46,626 nucleotides of DNA from FEN-1297 sp964498065. GTDB lineage: Bacteria; Bacteroidota; Ignavibacteria; Ignavibacteriales; Ignavibacteriaceae. Positions 24,977 to 34,269 of this stretch are shown here, piece by piece. The stretch covers positions 1-46,626 of the forward strand of contig CAZCFZ010000028.1 in NCBI GenBank assembly GCA_964498065.1, read 5' to 3'. The translations under genes were made by a program, and so were the position numbers. Under the pieces are notes generated by a model. It was not told the DNA's origin. It saw only the letters and a program-made list of their open reading frames with translations, and did not search any database. Numbering within the stretch: position 1 is the first letter of the stretch; every line of letters starts with the position of its first letter.

Positions 24977-25164
24977 GATTGATTTTAGTTAAATAGTAAT
25001 AATAAATCACATTGATAATAGATTTATCAATTTAGTGCTTTAAAGCAATATTAATGGAGTTTAATATCGACTTAAAATCATCAAATATGATGTATAATCT
25101 AAATTGTTTTTATCTAATTATTGAGTTAATTTTATAAAAGGAAATAAAAATTATGGAAATTTAA

Positions 25165-26265
25165 TTGGAAGAAACGAATAGAATAGATAATGATCAGTCA
25201 GGAAATCCACAGGATGGGCAGAAGAGGGAAAAAAATCAAAATTTAGGAAATAAACCCTCACCACGTAAACCATTTTATTATAATAGAAGAAGAAAATATT
25301 ACAAACAAAATCGTCATTCCTTTTCGCAGGAAAAAACATCATTTAAAAAACTTTCAATCGTCATTCCTTTATACAATGAAGATGAATCAATTACACCGTT
25401 ATCTAACGAAATTAAAAAATCGTTAAAACAGATAGATATTAGTTATGAGGTTATTTTTGTTGATGACGGAAGTACGGATAAATCTTTAAATGTGTTAAAA
25501 GATATTTGCAAGCAGGATAGAAGATTTAAGTACATAAGCTTCAGAAAAAATTACGGTAAGTCTGCAGCCCTTCAAGTTGGGTTTAAAGAAGTCACCGGTG
25601 ATGCTGTTATAACAATGGATGCGGATCTTCAAGATGACCCGAACGAAATTCCAAGTTTAATAAAAAAATTAGATGAAGGTTTCGACTTAGTTTCCGGATG
25701 GAAAAAAAAGAGATATGACCCTTTTATTAAAAGATACTCCTCAAGATTTTTTAATTATATAACCAGACTTTTAAGCGGGATAAAAATTCATGATTTTAAC
25801 TGCGGATTAAAAGCATATAGACGTGATGTTGTTGATCATGTTAAAGTATACGGCGAATTGCACAGATATATACCGGTACTTGCCGATTGGGAAGGTTACT
25901 TAATTTCTGAAATCCCGGTTAAGCATCAGCCAAGAAGGTACGGCAAAACAAAATTCGGAATTTCCAGGTTTTTTAAAGGATTTATCGATTTAATTACCGT
26001 TTTATTTTCAACGAGGTACATTAAGCGGCCTTTACATTTTTTCGGTTTTTTCGGTGCTTTATCTTTTTTAATAGGATTTATTGTTAATGCATATCTAACT
26101 ATCGATTGGATTAACGGCAAACCGCTGAGTAACCGTCCTATGCTGTTTTTAGGAATGCTTTTAATAATCGTTGGTGTACAGTTTTTTAGTGTGGGTTTGC
26201 TTGGTGAGATGGTTGTTAAGAGTACGGTTAACGAAGAAGAGTATTTAATAAAGGATAAAGGATAA
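25165..26265 (+). CDS. Polyprenyl-phosphate-type GT2 glycosyltransferase with two C-terminal membrane helices
   Basis: A 366-residue protein (ArnC/GtrB/DPM1-like). A polar, Lys/Arg/Asn-rich tail of about 60 residues precedes the catalytic domain: LSIVIPLYNEDESI, VDDGSTDKS, and TMDADLQDDPNEIP with the DxD. PRRYGKTKFGISR leads to two transmembrane helices (about residues 285-310 and 320-345). Such enzymes load a sugar on undecaprenyl phosphate. The only workable start is TTG at 25165, directly after a three-codon ATG frame (25153-25164); no in-frame ATG occurs before the catalytic domain. It opens the glycan locus. Confidence 0.88.
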   Translation: MEETNRIDNDQSGNPQDGQKREKNQNLGNKPSPRKPFYYNRRRKYYKQNRHSFSQEKTSFKKLSIVIPLYNEDESITPLSNEIKKSLKQIDISYEVIFVDDGSTDKSLNVLKDICKQDRRFKYISFRKNYGKSAALQVGFKEVTGDAVITMDADLQDDPNEIPSLIKKLDEGFDLVSGWKKKRYDPFIKRYSSRFFNYITRLLSGIKIHDFNCGLKAYRRDVVDHVKVYGELHRYIPVLADWEGYLISEIPVKHQPRRYGKTKFGISRFFKGFIDLITVLFSTRYIKRPLHFFGFFGALSFLIGFIVNAYLTIDWINGKPLSNRPMLFLGMLLIIVGVQFFSVGLLGEMVVKSTVNEEEYLIKDKG

Positions 26266-26288
26266 CTTATTTTAAGCTTCAAAATAAG
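26266..26288 (+). terminator. Weak hairpin after the GT2 gene
   Basis: CTTATTTT (26266-26273) pairs perfectly with AAAATAAG (26281-26288) across a 7-base loop, immediately after the stop codon. There is no strong T run behind it. It may weaken read-through into the GT4 gene 207 bases away. Confidence 0.35.
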
Positions 26289-26472
26289 CTGTAATTTTAA
26301 AGATTTACTAAGCTAAAGCTTAATTTTGGATTTGGCAAAGGGACAGTTCGGTAAAATATAATTTTTATTAGTCTATAGGAGTCAGTATCCGTATTAAATT
26401 GTTGAGATAAATTGAAAAATTCCCCCAGGTGATAGTTTCTTTCATGTAGTTTTAATAGTAAATTTTCGAGAA

Positions 26473-27621
26473 ATGCCAAACAAAAAAATAATTATAATTG
26501 GTCCTACATATCCTTACAGAGGCGGAAACTCATTATTTATATCTCATATATATGATTTGTTAAAAGAAGAATTTGATGTTAAGATCTATAATTATAAACT
26601 TCTTTATCCGTCAATTCTTTTCCCGGGTACTACACAAATTGATAAAAGTCAGAGTATTATTAAAAAAGCGAATAGTATAAGAATTATTAATTCCGTTTCG
26701 CCGTTTAGCTGGATATATACGGCTAAGAGATTAAAGCAGGAAAATGCCGACTTAATTGTTTTCGATTGGTGGCACCCTTTTTTTTCTTTTTGTCATTTTA
26801 CTATTTCATATTTAATAAAAAAGAAATATAACGATAAAATTTTATTCATTACCGAGAATATAGTTTCACATGAATCTCATTTTATTGATAGAATTTTAAC
26901 GAAAATCGGTCTTAAAAATGCGAATAAATTTCTTGCACTTTCGGATAACGTTGCAAAAAATCTAAGGGATGTATCCGAAGGAAAAAAGATTTATAAATCC
27001 CAGCTGCCTATTTATGATTGTTATAATGAAATTGAGCACGGGGCAAGCGAAGCACTTGGTAAGTATTTAGGCATTATGAATGGCAATAAAGTTCTCCTCT
27101 TTTTCGGATATGTTAGAAAGTACAAAGGACTGGATATTCTTTTAAATGCAATGCCGGATTTACTTAAGTTCGACCATTCATTTCGTTTACTCGTTGTCGG
27201 CGAATTTTATGATGATGAATCGACTTACAGAGAAATAATCAAAAAAAACGAATTGGAAAATTATGTAATCCTTATCAATAAATTTGTTCCGAATGAAGAA
27301 GTAGCGCCGTATTTTTCTTTATCGGATCTCGTTATATTACCATATCGTAATGCAACTCAAAGCGGGATATTAAACATAGCTTACGGATTTTTAAAACCGG
27401 TTCTAGTTACTAATGTTGGAGGGCTTGCTGAATTTGTCGAGGAAGGGGAAACGGGTTTTGTTATTCAGCCGAATTCCGTGAAAGAAATAGTAGCCGGAGT
27501 AAAAAATTTTTATGACATGAAAAGTAAAATTAACTTTGATCAAAATATTAAAAATATTGTCGGCCGGAATTCTTTCAAACAGCTGCCTATGCTGTTTAAT
27601 CAAATTATAAATAATAATTAG
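26473..27621 (+). CDS. GT4-like glycosyltransferase
   Basis: A 382-residue GT-B fold enzyme. The N-terminal half begins IIIIGPTYPYRGGNSLFISH; the C-terminal nucleotide-sugar domain has LLFFGYVRKYKGLDILLNAM and VILPYRNATQSGILNIAYG followed by LVTNVGGLAEFVEEGETGF, the E-x7-E-like region of GT4. It probably adds one sugar to the surface glycan. Donor and acceptor cannot be read. It is followed at 3 bases by the GT9 gene. Confidence 0.88.
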   Translation: MPNKKIIIIGPTYPYRGGNSLFISHIYDLLKEEFDVKIYNYKLLYPSILFPGTTQIDKSQSIIKKANSIRIINSVSPFSWIYTAKRLKQENADLIVFDWWHPFFSFCHFTISYLIKKKYNDKILFITENIVSHESHFIDRILTKIGLKNANKFLALSDNVAKNLRDVSEGKKIYKSQLPIYDCYNEIEHGASEALGKYLGIMNGNKVLLFFGYVRKYKGLDILLNAMPDLLKFDHSFRLLVVGEFYDDESTYREIIKKNELENYVILINKFVPNEEVAPYFSLSDLVILPYRNATQSGILNIAYGFLKPVLVTNVGGLAEFVEEGETGFVIQPNSVKEIVAGVKNFYDMKSKINFDQNIKNIVGRNSFKQLPMLFNQIINNN

Positions 27622-27623
27622 TT

Positions 27624-28742
27624 ATGATTGTAAAAACAGATTGTAAATTTTATGCGGGTAATAAACCTTGTGTGCCCAATAAAACAGAAGGGAAAATGTG
27701 TGATAATTGCAGTTATTATGATCCTGTAAATTTTAAGATTTTAATTATTAAACTTGATGCAACCGGTGATGTTTTGAGGACCACTTCAATTCTTACTTCA
27801 TTAAAGGAAAAATATCCTTCTTCTCATATAACTTGGCTGACGCGTAAAAATGCCGCTGAAATTTTTAATAATAATATTTTTGTGGACGAGTTGTTGATTT
27901 TTGAAGATAATAATTTCTATCCGCGTTTTTCAGTTGAGAAATTTAATCTTCTAATTCATCCAGATGCTTCACCGGTAAGCGCCGCTGTGGCATCTTTAGT
28001 AAAAGCAGATGAAAAAAAAGGATACCTTCTTGATGAGAAAGGTAAGGTAATACCTGTGAATGAAGATGCGGTTGAATGGCTTGAAATGGGAATCTTTGAT
28101 CAAAATAAAAAGAGAAATAAAAAAACATATCAGCAAATAATTCATGAGATCAGCGGCCTGGAATATAAAAAAGGAGCAATACAACTTTTCTTATCGAAAA
28201 GCGAACAAGAATATAAACAGAAGTTTTTCGAAAAAAATAAACTCAATAGGTTTACTAATATTATAGGATTGAATATTGGTGCAAGCAGCAGATGGCAGTA
28301 TAAAAAATGGAGGATAGAAGGATATGTTGAGTTAATAGAAAAATTAAGCAGGAACAAAGATTTTGGAATTTTATTATATGGGGGTCCTGAAGAAAAAGAA
28401 AGCAGCCTATATCTGAAAAACAAGTTTCCTTTTCTTATCCATACAGGTACGGATAATACTTTAAGAGAGTTTTTCGCCTTGCTTGATTTATCCGATACTG
28501 TTGTAACCGGCGATACTTTGGCATTACATGCTGCAACTGCATTGGGAAAAAATGTAGTTTGTTTATTTGGTCCGACATCATTTAATGAGATTGAAGATTA
28601 TGATTGTATAACCAAAGTAGTTCCTGAACTTGATTGTTTGGTCTGTTATAAAACTAGATGCGACTTTAAGATAACTTGTATGGGGGAAATTTCTTCGGAT
28701 ATGGTTTTTAATGCAATAGTAAAATCATTAAAAAAGCAATAA
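27624..28742 (+). CDS. GT9 glycosyltransferase (heptosyltransferase family) with N-terminal cysteine cluster
   Basis: A 372-residue GT-B enzyme of family 9. KILIIKLDATGDVLRTTSIL, IGLNIGASSRWQYKKW, LLYGGPEEKE and VTGDTLALHAATALGKNVVCLFGPTS are heptosyltransferase hallmarks. Ahead of this lies a 30-residue segment with Cys7, Cys16, Cys26 and Cys29 that could bind a metal. Four more Cys cluster near the C-terminus (about 338, 341, 346 and 352). The donor may be ADP-heptose or another sugar. It sits 1 base before the methyltransferase gene. Confidence 0.9.
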   Translation: MIVKTDCKFYAGNKPCVPNKTEGKMCDNCSYYDPVNFKILIIKLDATGDVLRTTSILTSLKEKYPSSHITWLTRKNAAEIFNNNIFVDELLIFEDNNFYPRFSVEKFNLLIHPDASPVSAAVASLVKADEKKGYLLDEKGKVIPVNEDAVEWLEMGIFDQNKKRNKKTYQQIIHEISGLEYKKGAIQLFLSKSEQEYKQKFFEKNKLNRFTNIIGLNIGASSRWQYKKWRIEGYVELIEKLSRNKDFGILLYGGPEEKESSLYLKNKFPFLIHTGTDNTLREFFALLDLSDTVVTGDTLALHAATALGKNVVCLFGPTSFNEIEDYDCITKVVPELDCLVCYKTRCDFKITCMGEISSDMVFNAIVKSLKKQ

Positions 28743-28743
28743 G

Positions 28744-29553
28744 ATGTATTACGATCCTATAAAAGATGTTTTTGCAAAATTAATTAAAAAATTTCCATTA
28801 CTTCGAATTTTATTCTATAAAATGTTGGATATAATGTTTCTTCGTTCATGGTATGTACGCAGAGAGTTGAAAAATTTGAGAAGAATTCTAGGCGATAATA
28901 AGATTTCTATTTTTGATGCCGGAACTGGTTACGGGCAGTATTCTTATTTCATGGCAAAGAAGCTTAAGCCGAATAATATTTTTGCTATTGATGTAAAAGA
29001 ACAGTGGATTAAAGATTGTAAAGAATTTTTTGAAAGCAGAAAAATTTCAAATGTGAGATTTGGTATTGAAGACTTAACTGAAATAAATCATGAGAATAAA
29101 TTTGATTTAATAGTTTCTGTTGACGTTATGGAACATATTGCGGATGATAAAAAAGTTTTTCGGAATTTTTACAGAGCTTTAAAACCGGGAGGATTTTTGT
29201 TGATCAATACTCCGTCTGTTTACGGCGGAAGCGACGTACATGATGAAGAAGGGGAGAGCTTTATAAGTGAACATGCAAGAGACGGTTATTCGTTTGAAGA
29301 TCTTGAAGCGAAGCTTGTACCATTAGGCTTTACGGTTTTTCGCTCCCGTTATACTTATGGCTTCTGGGGTGAAAAGGCCTGGCGGCTTGGTATAAAATAT
29401 CCTATGCAGTTATTAAATGTTTCAAAATTATTTTTTATAATATTACCTTTTTATTATATACTAACTTTTTTATTTACATTTGGAATGATGTACTTGGATT
29501 TTAGTTCGAATAATAAAATCGGTACCGGAATTAATTATATTGTTAGGAAATAA
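28744..29553 (+). CDS. Class I SAM-dependent methyltransferase
   Basis: A 269-residue protein. The S-adenosylmethionine-binding motif is FDAGTGYGQYS (about residues 57-67) and motif II is LIVSVDVMEHI (about 122-132), followed by LKPGGFLLINTPS. A C-terminal hydrophobic helix (about 225-250) suggests it sits at the membrane. In this setting it probably methylates a glycan residue or lipid carrier. Target unknown. Confidence 0.88.
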   Translation: MYYDPIKDVFAKLIKKFPLLRILFYKMLDIMFLRSWYVRRELKNLRRILGDNKISIFDAGTGYGQYSYFMAKKLKPNNIFAIDVKEQWIKDCKEFFESRKISNVRFGIEDLTEINHENKFDLIVSVDVMEHIADDKKVFRNFYRALKPGGFLLINTPSVYGGSDVHDEEGESFISEHARDGYSFEDLEAKLVPLGFTVFRSRYTYGFWGEKAWRLGIKYPMQLLNVSKLFFIILPFYYILTFLFTFGMMYLDFSSNNKIGTGINYIVRK

Positions 29554-29599
29554 TATTTCGTTAATATGAATTTAACATTAAAATTTTAATGGTGTTTAA

Positions 29600-32107
29600 A
29601 TGACTAAAACTAAAAAAAATACCCGTGCAAAAAGGAATGAGTACGAAGGATTTTGGGCAAAGTTTAATGTTAGTAATATTATTCCTGAAAAATATCATAC
29701 GTTAGCTGCAGTTATAGTTATTGTTTTATTATTTCTAATTTATTTTGCTCCGATGTATTTCGGAGGGAAAACATATCAATCCGGCGATCTCTTAACTTCG
29801 ATGAGTTTCAAAAATTATATTGCGAAACACAGCGAACATTTATGGAATCCGTATATTTTCTGCGGCATGCCTTCCGCAATGTCGTATGGACCAGACAGAT
29901 GGTATGATTTTACTGCTGAAGTATACAACACTATTAGGCTGTTGCCAGGGAAAATATTTTCAGTAGGTTATTCCAGTGTTACTTTCTATTTGTTTGTACT
30001 TGCAATCGGTATGCTATTGCTGATGAGAGTATTAAAAGCTAGTATATGGATTTCATTATTTGTTGCCTTAAGTACCGCATTTAGTACAGGGCTTATTGTT
30101 TTTATTTTTATAGGACATGTTACGCAGCTTGCTGTTGTTGCCATTTATCCTTTTGTGTTTTTACTTTTATTTAGGCTTCATAAAAAAATAAAACTATTAG
30201 ACGTACTACTCTTAATAATTGCAATTCATTTTCTATTTGAACCATTTCATATACAAGTAATATTCTATACTCTTTTTGCTATTGGCATTTATTTTATTTA
30301 CTATTTTATTCATTACTATTATGAAAAAGAATTCGCCCAAATGAGGCAAATATTAAAATCTGTGGGTATATTTATTATTGCCGTTGTTATTGCATTGTTA
30401 ATGAGTTATGATAAGTATATGCAGACTTTTGAATATACTCCATATTCAACCCGCGGCGCAAAAAGTGTATTGGAAGGTACAGGGAAACAAAAATCCGAGT
30501 CTGATTTTTATAAATACGCAACAGACTGGTCGTTCTCGCCCGGCGAAATGATGACCTTTATTATTCCTTCATATTATGGATTCGGTAATTCTACTTATAA
30601 CGGTCCTCTTACTCACAATGAAGATTATAAAATCAATACTTATTTCGGACAAATGCCTTTTGTAGACGTAGCAATGTATATGGGCGTTATAATTTTCTTC
30701 CTGGGTTTATTTTCAATATACGCAAATTGGAAAAATCCATTTATTAGGTATTTAACAATACTTATTATAATTTCTCTTTTAATATCATTTGGAAGAACTT
30801 TTCCGCCGGTTTATAATTTAATGTTTTATCATTTCCCCTTCTTTGACAAATTTAGAGTTCCTTCAATGATTTTAATTTTGGTACAGCTTGGTTTTCCAAT
30901 CCTTGCCGGTTTCGGCTTGATGAAAATTATAAAGTTAAGAGAGGAGAAGGAATTAAAATATGAAAAGATGATAAAGAACGTTACCCTAATTTTCGCCGGT
31001 ATTTTCATCCTTAGCTTTTTACTTGGTGGCCCTATTTCCGATTGGTTTAAAGAACGGATTGCGGATTCCGGCCAGAGAGGCCAGCAGTTAAATCCTCTAT
31101 ACGATTATATGTCGGATATGTTTTTAACAGATATACATATTGCATTTTTCCTTTTAACTGCTGTATTTGGATTAAGCTTTCTCTATATTAAAAACCGAAT
31201 AAGTGCGGATGCTCTAATTTTATCCATAATACTTTTTTCTTTAATTGATTTATGGCGTATCGATTATCGGGGCGGGAGTTATGTTAACAGCCCCGAAGTA
31301 AAAAATATTTTTGATAAGCCGGAATATGTAAAAGAAATAGAGAAGCAAAATAACAAACAGCCATTTAGAATTCTAAATATTAAACAAGATGGTACGCCTG
31401 GTTCATTAAATTCAAATCAAAATTATTACGTTTATTTCTTATTAGAAGACTTTTACGGATATTCGGGAATCAAACCCCGAACATATCAGGATTTTATGGA
31501 TGTTGATGGTCCGATAAATCCTACATTGTGGAGAATGTTGAATGTTAAATACATCATTTCTGAAAAACCTACTAATATTCCGGGCTTACAGGTTCTATAT
31601 CAAAATTCCAAAAGTACACTAAGCATTAATAAATATGCTCTTCCACGAGCTTATTTTGTTGATGCTGTAAAATCAACTGAACCGTTAAAATTTCTAAATA
31701 TGATAAAAAACAATCAATTTGATCCTGGAAAAACCGCTTACTTGGAAAATCAAAAATTAAATGTTGATGCTCCGGATAGTTCTGCCAGTGTTAAAATTGT
31801 TGAATACAAAGATGAACATATTTTAATAGATGCAAAAGCTACCGGAAATAACTTTTTATTCCTTGGCGACACTTATTATCCCCCTGGCTGGAAAGTAACG
31901 ATCGATGGAAAAAAAGTTAAAGTATATAAAACAGATCATGGATTTATGGGATTAATTGTTCCAAAAGGAATACATAAAATAGATTTTAATTATTCTCCTG
32001 CTAGTTTTTATATTGGGAAGTATATTTCGTTAGCTATAAACATATTGCTGATATGTTTTTTATTGTTTATCGTTTTAAAAGAAAGGGCGTTTAATGTTAA
32101 ACGATAA
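29600..32107 (+). CDS. YfhO-family polytopic membrane protein
   Basis: An 835-residue protein with about 12 or more transmembrane helices and a large extracytoplasmic C-terminal region ending in a last helix (about 805-825). The stretches SFGRTFPPVYNLMFYHFPFF and FRVPSMILIL are typical of YfhO proteins, a GT-C-like family linked to sugar modification of cell-wall or surface polymers. The C-terminal GDTYYPPGWKVTIDG is also common in this group. It may transfer a sugar from a lipid carrier outside the membrane. The 3' end overlaps pseB by 14 bases. Confidence 0.85.
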   Translation: MTKTKKNTRAKRNEYEGFWAKFNVSNIIPEKYHTLAAVIVIVLLFLIYFAPMYFGGKTYQSGDLLTSMSFKNYIAKHSEHLWNPYIFCGMPSAMSYGPDRWYDFTAEVYNTIRLLPGKIFSVGYSSVTFYLFVLAIGMLLLMRVLKASIWISLFVALSTAFSTGLIVFIFIGHVTQLAVVAIYPFVFLLLFRLHKKIKLLDVLLLIIAIHFLFEPFHIQVIFYTLFAIGIYFIYYFIHYYYEKEFAQMRQILKSVGIFIIAVVIALLMSYDKYMQTFEYTPYSTRGAKSVLEGTGKQKSESDFYKYATDWSFSPGEMMTFIIPSYYGFGNSTYNGPLTHNEDYKINTYFGQMPFVDVAMYMGVIIFFLGLFSIYANWKNPFIRYLTILIIISLLISFGRTFPPVYNLMFYHFPFFDKFRVPSMILILVQLGFPILAGFGLMKIIKLREEKELKYEKMIKNVTLIFAGIFILSFLLGGPISDWFKERIADSGQRGQQLNPLYDYMSDMFLTDIHIAFFLLTAVFGLSFLYIKNRISADALILSIILFSLIDLWRIDYRGGSYVNSPEVKNIFDKPEYVKEIEKQNNKQPFRILNIKQDGTPGSLNSNQNYYVYFLLEDFYGYSGIKPRTYQDFMDVDGPINPTLWRMLNVKYIISEKPTNIPGLQVLYQNSKSTLSINKYALPRAYFVDAVKSTEPLKFLNMIKNNQFDPGKTAYLENQKLNVDAPDSSASVKIVEYKDEHILIDAKATGNNFLFLGDTYYPPGWKVTIDGKKVKVYKTDHGFMGLIVPKGIHKIDFNYSPASFYIGKYISLAINILLICFLLFIVLKERAFNVKR

Positions 32108-33098
32108 GGTAATATTAATAACCGGAGGTACAGGCTCATTCGGCAAAAAATTTATTTCCACGTTATTGGAAAGGTATACTCCTAAAAAGGTAATAATTTA
32201 TAGCCGAGATGAATTAAAACAATATGAAATGCAGCAAAACATAAAGTTTAGAAAAAATGGTGTTTTGATGCGATATTTTATCGGCGATGTTAGAGATGAA
32301 AAAAGACTTATCAGGGCGATGGAAGGTGTAGATATTGTTATTCACGCTGCTGCACTTAAACAAGTTCCGGCAGCTGAATATAATCCTTTTGAAGTTGTTA
32401 AAACAAATATTCTTGGCGGGCAAAATGTAATTGATGCATCCCTGCTTTGCGGCGTAAAGAAAGTAATAGCTCTAAGTACGGATAAAGCTGCTGCGCCTAT
32501 AAATTTATATGGTGCGACAAAGCTTACCTCTGATAAACTTTTTATTGCAGCAAACAATTATAAAGGGAAGCATGATATACGCTTTTCAGTTGTAAGATAC
32601 GGTAATGTTATGGGAAGTCGCGGTTCAGTTATACCCTTTTTCATTTCTAAAAAAGACGCAGGATCTCTGCCTGTTACAGATGAAAGAATGACAAGGTTTA
32701 ATATTACACTACAGCAAGGTGTTGATTTTGTAATTTCATGCTTAGAAATTATGTGGGGCGGGGAATTATTTGTTCCTAAAATTCCCTCTTATAGGATAGT
32801 TGATGTAGCTAAAGCAATATCGAAAAACGCTAAAATTAATATTACCGGGATTAGACCTGGAGAAAAAATTCATGAAGAGATGATCACTGAAACTGATTCA
32901 CTTAATACAATAGAATTTGAAAATTATTTTGTTATTCTTCCTTCAACACCATTATGGGACATCGAGAAATTCCGAAAGGAAAGTAACAAGAAAGAAGGGA
33001 AATTTTGTGAGCTAGGATTTAAATATAATTCAGGAACAAACAGAGAGTTTTTAACTGTTGACGAAATTAAACAATTAATTAAGGATAATGTTGAATAA
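32094..33098 (+). CDS. pseB: UDP-N-acetylglucosamine 4,6-dehydratase (inverting), PseB
   Basis: A 334-residue short-chain dehydrogenase/reductase. NAD(P)-binding is TGGTGSFGKKF (about residues 10-20), followed by YSRDELKQYEMQ, a PseB-family stretch. The active site includes LYGATKLTSDKLF with the Tyr-x3-Lys pair. HAAALKQVPAAEYNPFEVVK is also typical. It makes UDP-2-acetamido-2,6-dideoxy-beta-L-arabino-hexos-4-ulose, the first step to pseudaminic acid. It overlaps pseC by 11 bases. Confidence 0.95.
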   Translation: MLNDKVILITGGTGSFGKKFISTLLERYTPKKVIIYSRDELKQYEMQQNIKFRKNGVLMRYFIGDVRDEKRLIRAMEGVDIVIHAAALKQVPAAEYNPFEVVKTNILGGQNVIDASLLCGVKKVIALSTDKAAAPINLYGATKLTSDKLFIAANNYKGKHDIRFSVVRYGNVMGSRGSVIPFFISKKDAGSLPVTDERMTRFNITLQQGVDFVISCLEIMWGGELFVPKIPSYRIVDVAKAISKNAKINITGIRPGEKIHEEMITETDSLNTIEFENYFVILPSTPLWDIEKFRKESNKKEGKFCELGFKYNSGTNREFLTVDEIKQLIKDNVE

Positions 33099-34260
33099 AA
33101 GCTATTCATATGGCAGACAATATATTGATGATGATGATATTAATGAAGTTATCAAAATTTTGCATTCGGATTGGCTTACGCAGGGTCCAATAATAAAACA
33201 ATTTGAAAATTCTTTGTGCAAAAAGTTTGGAGCTCAATATACTTCTGTCGTTTCAAGCGGAACCGCAGCTTTGCACTTAACCGGACTTGCACTAAACTGG
33301 AATGAATCAGATGTTGTTATAACTTCTCCAATTACCTTTGCTGCTAGTGCTAATTGCATTTTATATTCTAATGCGATTCCTGATTTTGCAGACATAGATC
33401 CCTTAACTTATACAATTGATCCTAATAAATTAGAAGAGAAAATAAAATCATATAATAAGATAAATCGAAAGGTAAAAGCTGTAATTGCTGTAGATTATGC
33501 AGGCCACCCTTGTGATTGGCAAGCTTTAAAATCAATTAAAGACAAATATGGTATCCAATTGGTAAATGATAATTGTCATTCACTGGGTGCTGAATATAAA
33601 GGTGATGCAACCTATGCAGTTAAATATGCCGATGCTGTTATACAAAGTTATCACCCCGTAAAGCATATAACAACCGGTGAAGGCGGGGCTGTATTAACTA
33701 ATAATAAAGAATTTGATGAAAAAATTAAAATTCTAAGAACTCATGGTATTTCAAATAACGACAGCCTTATGGGAAAAAATGAGGGCCCATGGTATTATGA
33801 AATGATGTTCTTGGGTTTTAATTATAGGATTACTGATTTTCAATGTGCTTTGGGGCTGAACCAGCTAAAAAAGCTTGATTCTTTTTTGTTAAAGAGAAGA
33901 AGAATCGCTGAATTTTATAATCATGAATTAGATGAATGCGAAAATATTTTGCTTCCAAGTTCTAAACCCGAAATTAAGCACGCCTATCATTTGTATCCTG
34001 TCCAGATAAATTTTGATCAAACAAAATATTCCAGAAAAGAATTTTTTGGATTAATGCTTAAACGAAATATAAAACTGCAGGTCCATTACATACCAGTTCA
34101 TTTACATCCTTATTACCGGAAGAATTTTGGATTTAAGCCGGGTGATTTTCCTGAAGCTGAAAAATTCTATTCAAGAGAAATTTCGTTACCAATATATTTC
34201 TCTCTTGAAGATGAAGATTTGAACTATATTGTTAAAAATATGAAAGAGTTTCTAAGTTAG
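33088..34260 (+). CDS. pseC: PseC aminotransferase
   Basis: A 390-residue DegT/DnrJ/EryC1/StrS-family PLP enzyme. PLP lysine is Lys192 in SYHPVKHITTGEGGAV. The start MLNKSYSYGRQYIDDDDI and the FNYRITDFQCALGLNQLKKL region are characteristic of PseC. It converts the PseB product to UDP-4-amino-4,6-dideoxy-N-acetyl-beta-L-altrosamine with glutamate as donor. Start overlaps pseB, suggesting translational coupling. Confidence 0.95.
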   Translation: MLNKSYSYGRQYIDDDDINEVIKILHSDWLTQGPIIKQFENSLCKKFGAQYTSVVSSGTAALHLTGLALNWNESDVVITSPITFAASANCILYSNAIPDFADIDPLTYTIDPNKLEEKIKSYNKINRKVKAVIAVDYAGHPCDWQALKSIKDKYGIQLVNDNCHSLGAEYKGDATYAVKYADAVIQSYHPVKHITTGEGGAVLTNNKEFDEKIKILRTHGISNNDSLMGKNEGPWYYEMMFLGFNYRITDFQCALGLNQLKKLDSFLLKRRRIAEFYNHELDECENILLPSSKPEIKHAYHLYPVQINFDQTKYSRKEFFGLMLKRNIKLQVHYIPVHLHPYYRKNFGFKPGDFPEAEKFYSREISLPIYFSLEDEDLNYIVKNMKEFLS

Positions 34261-34269
34261 TTTAATAAT

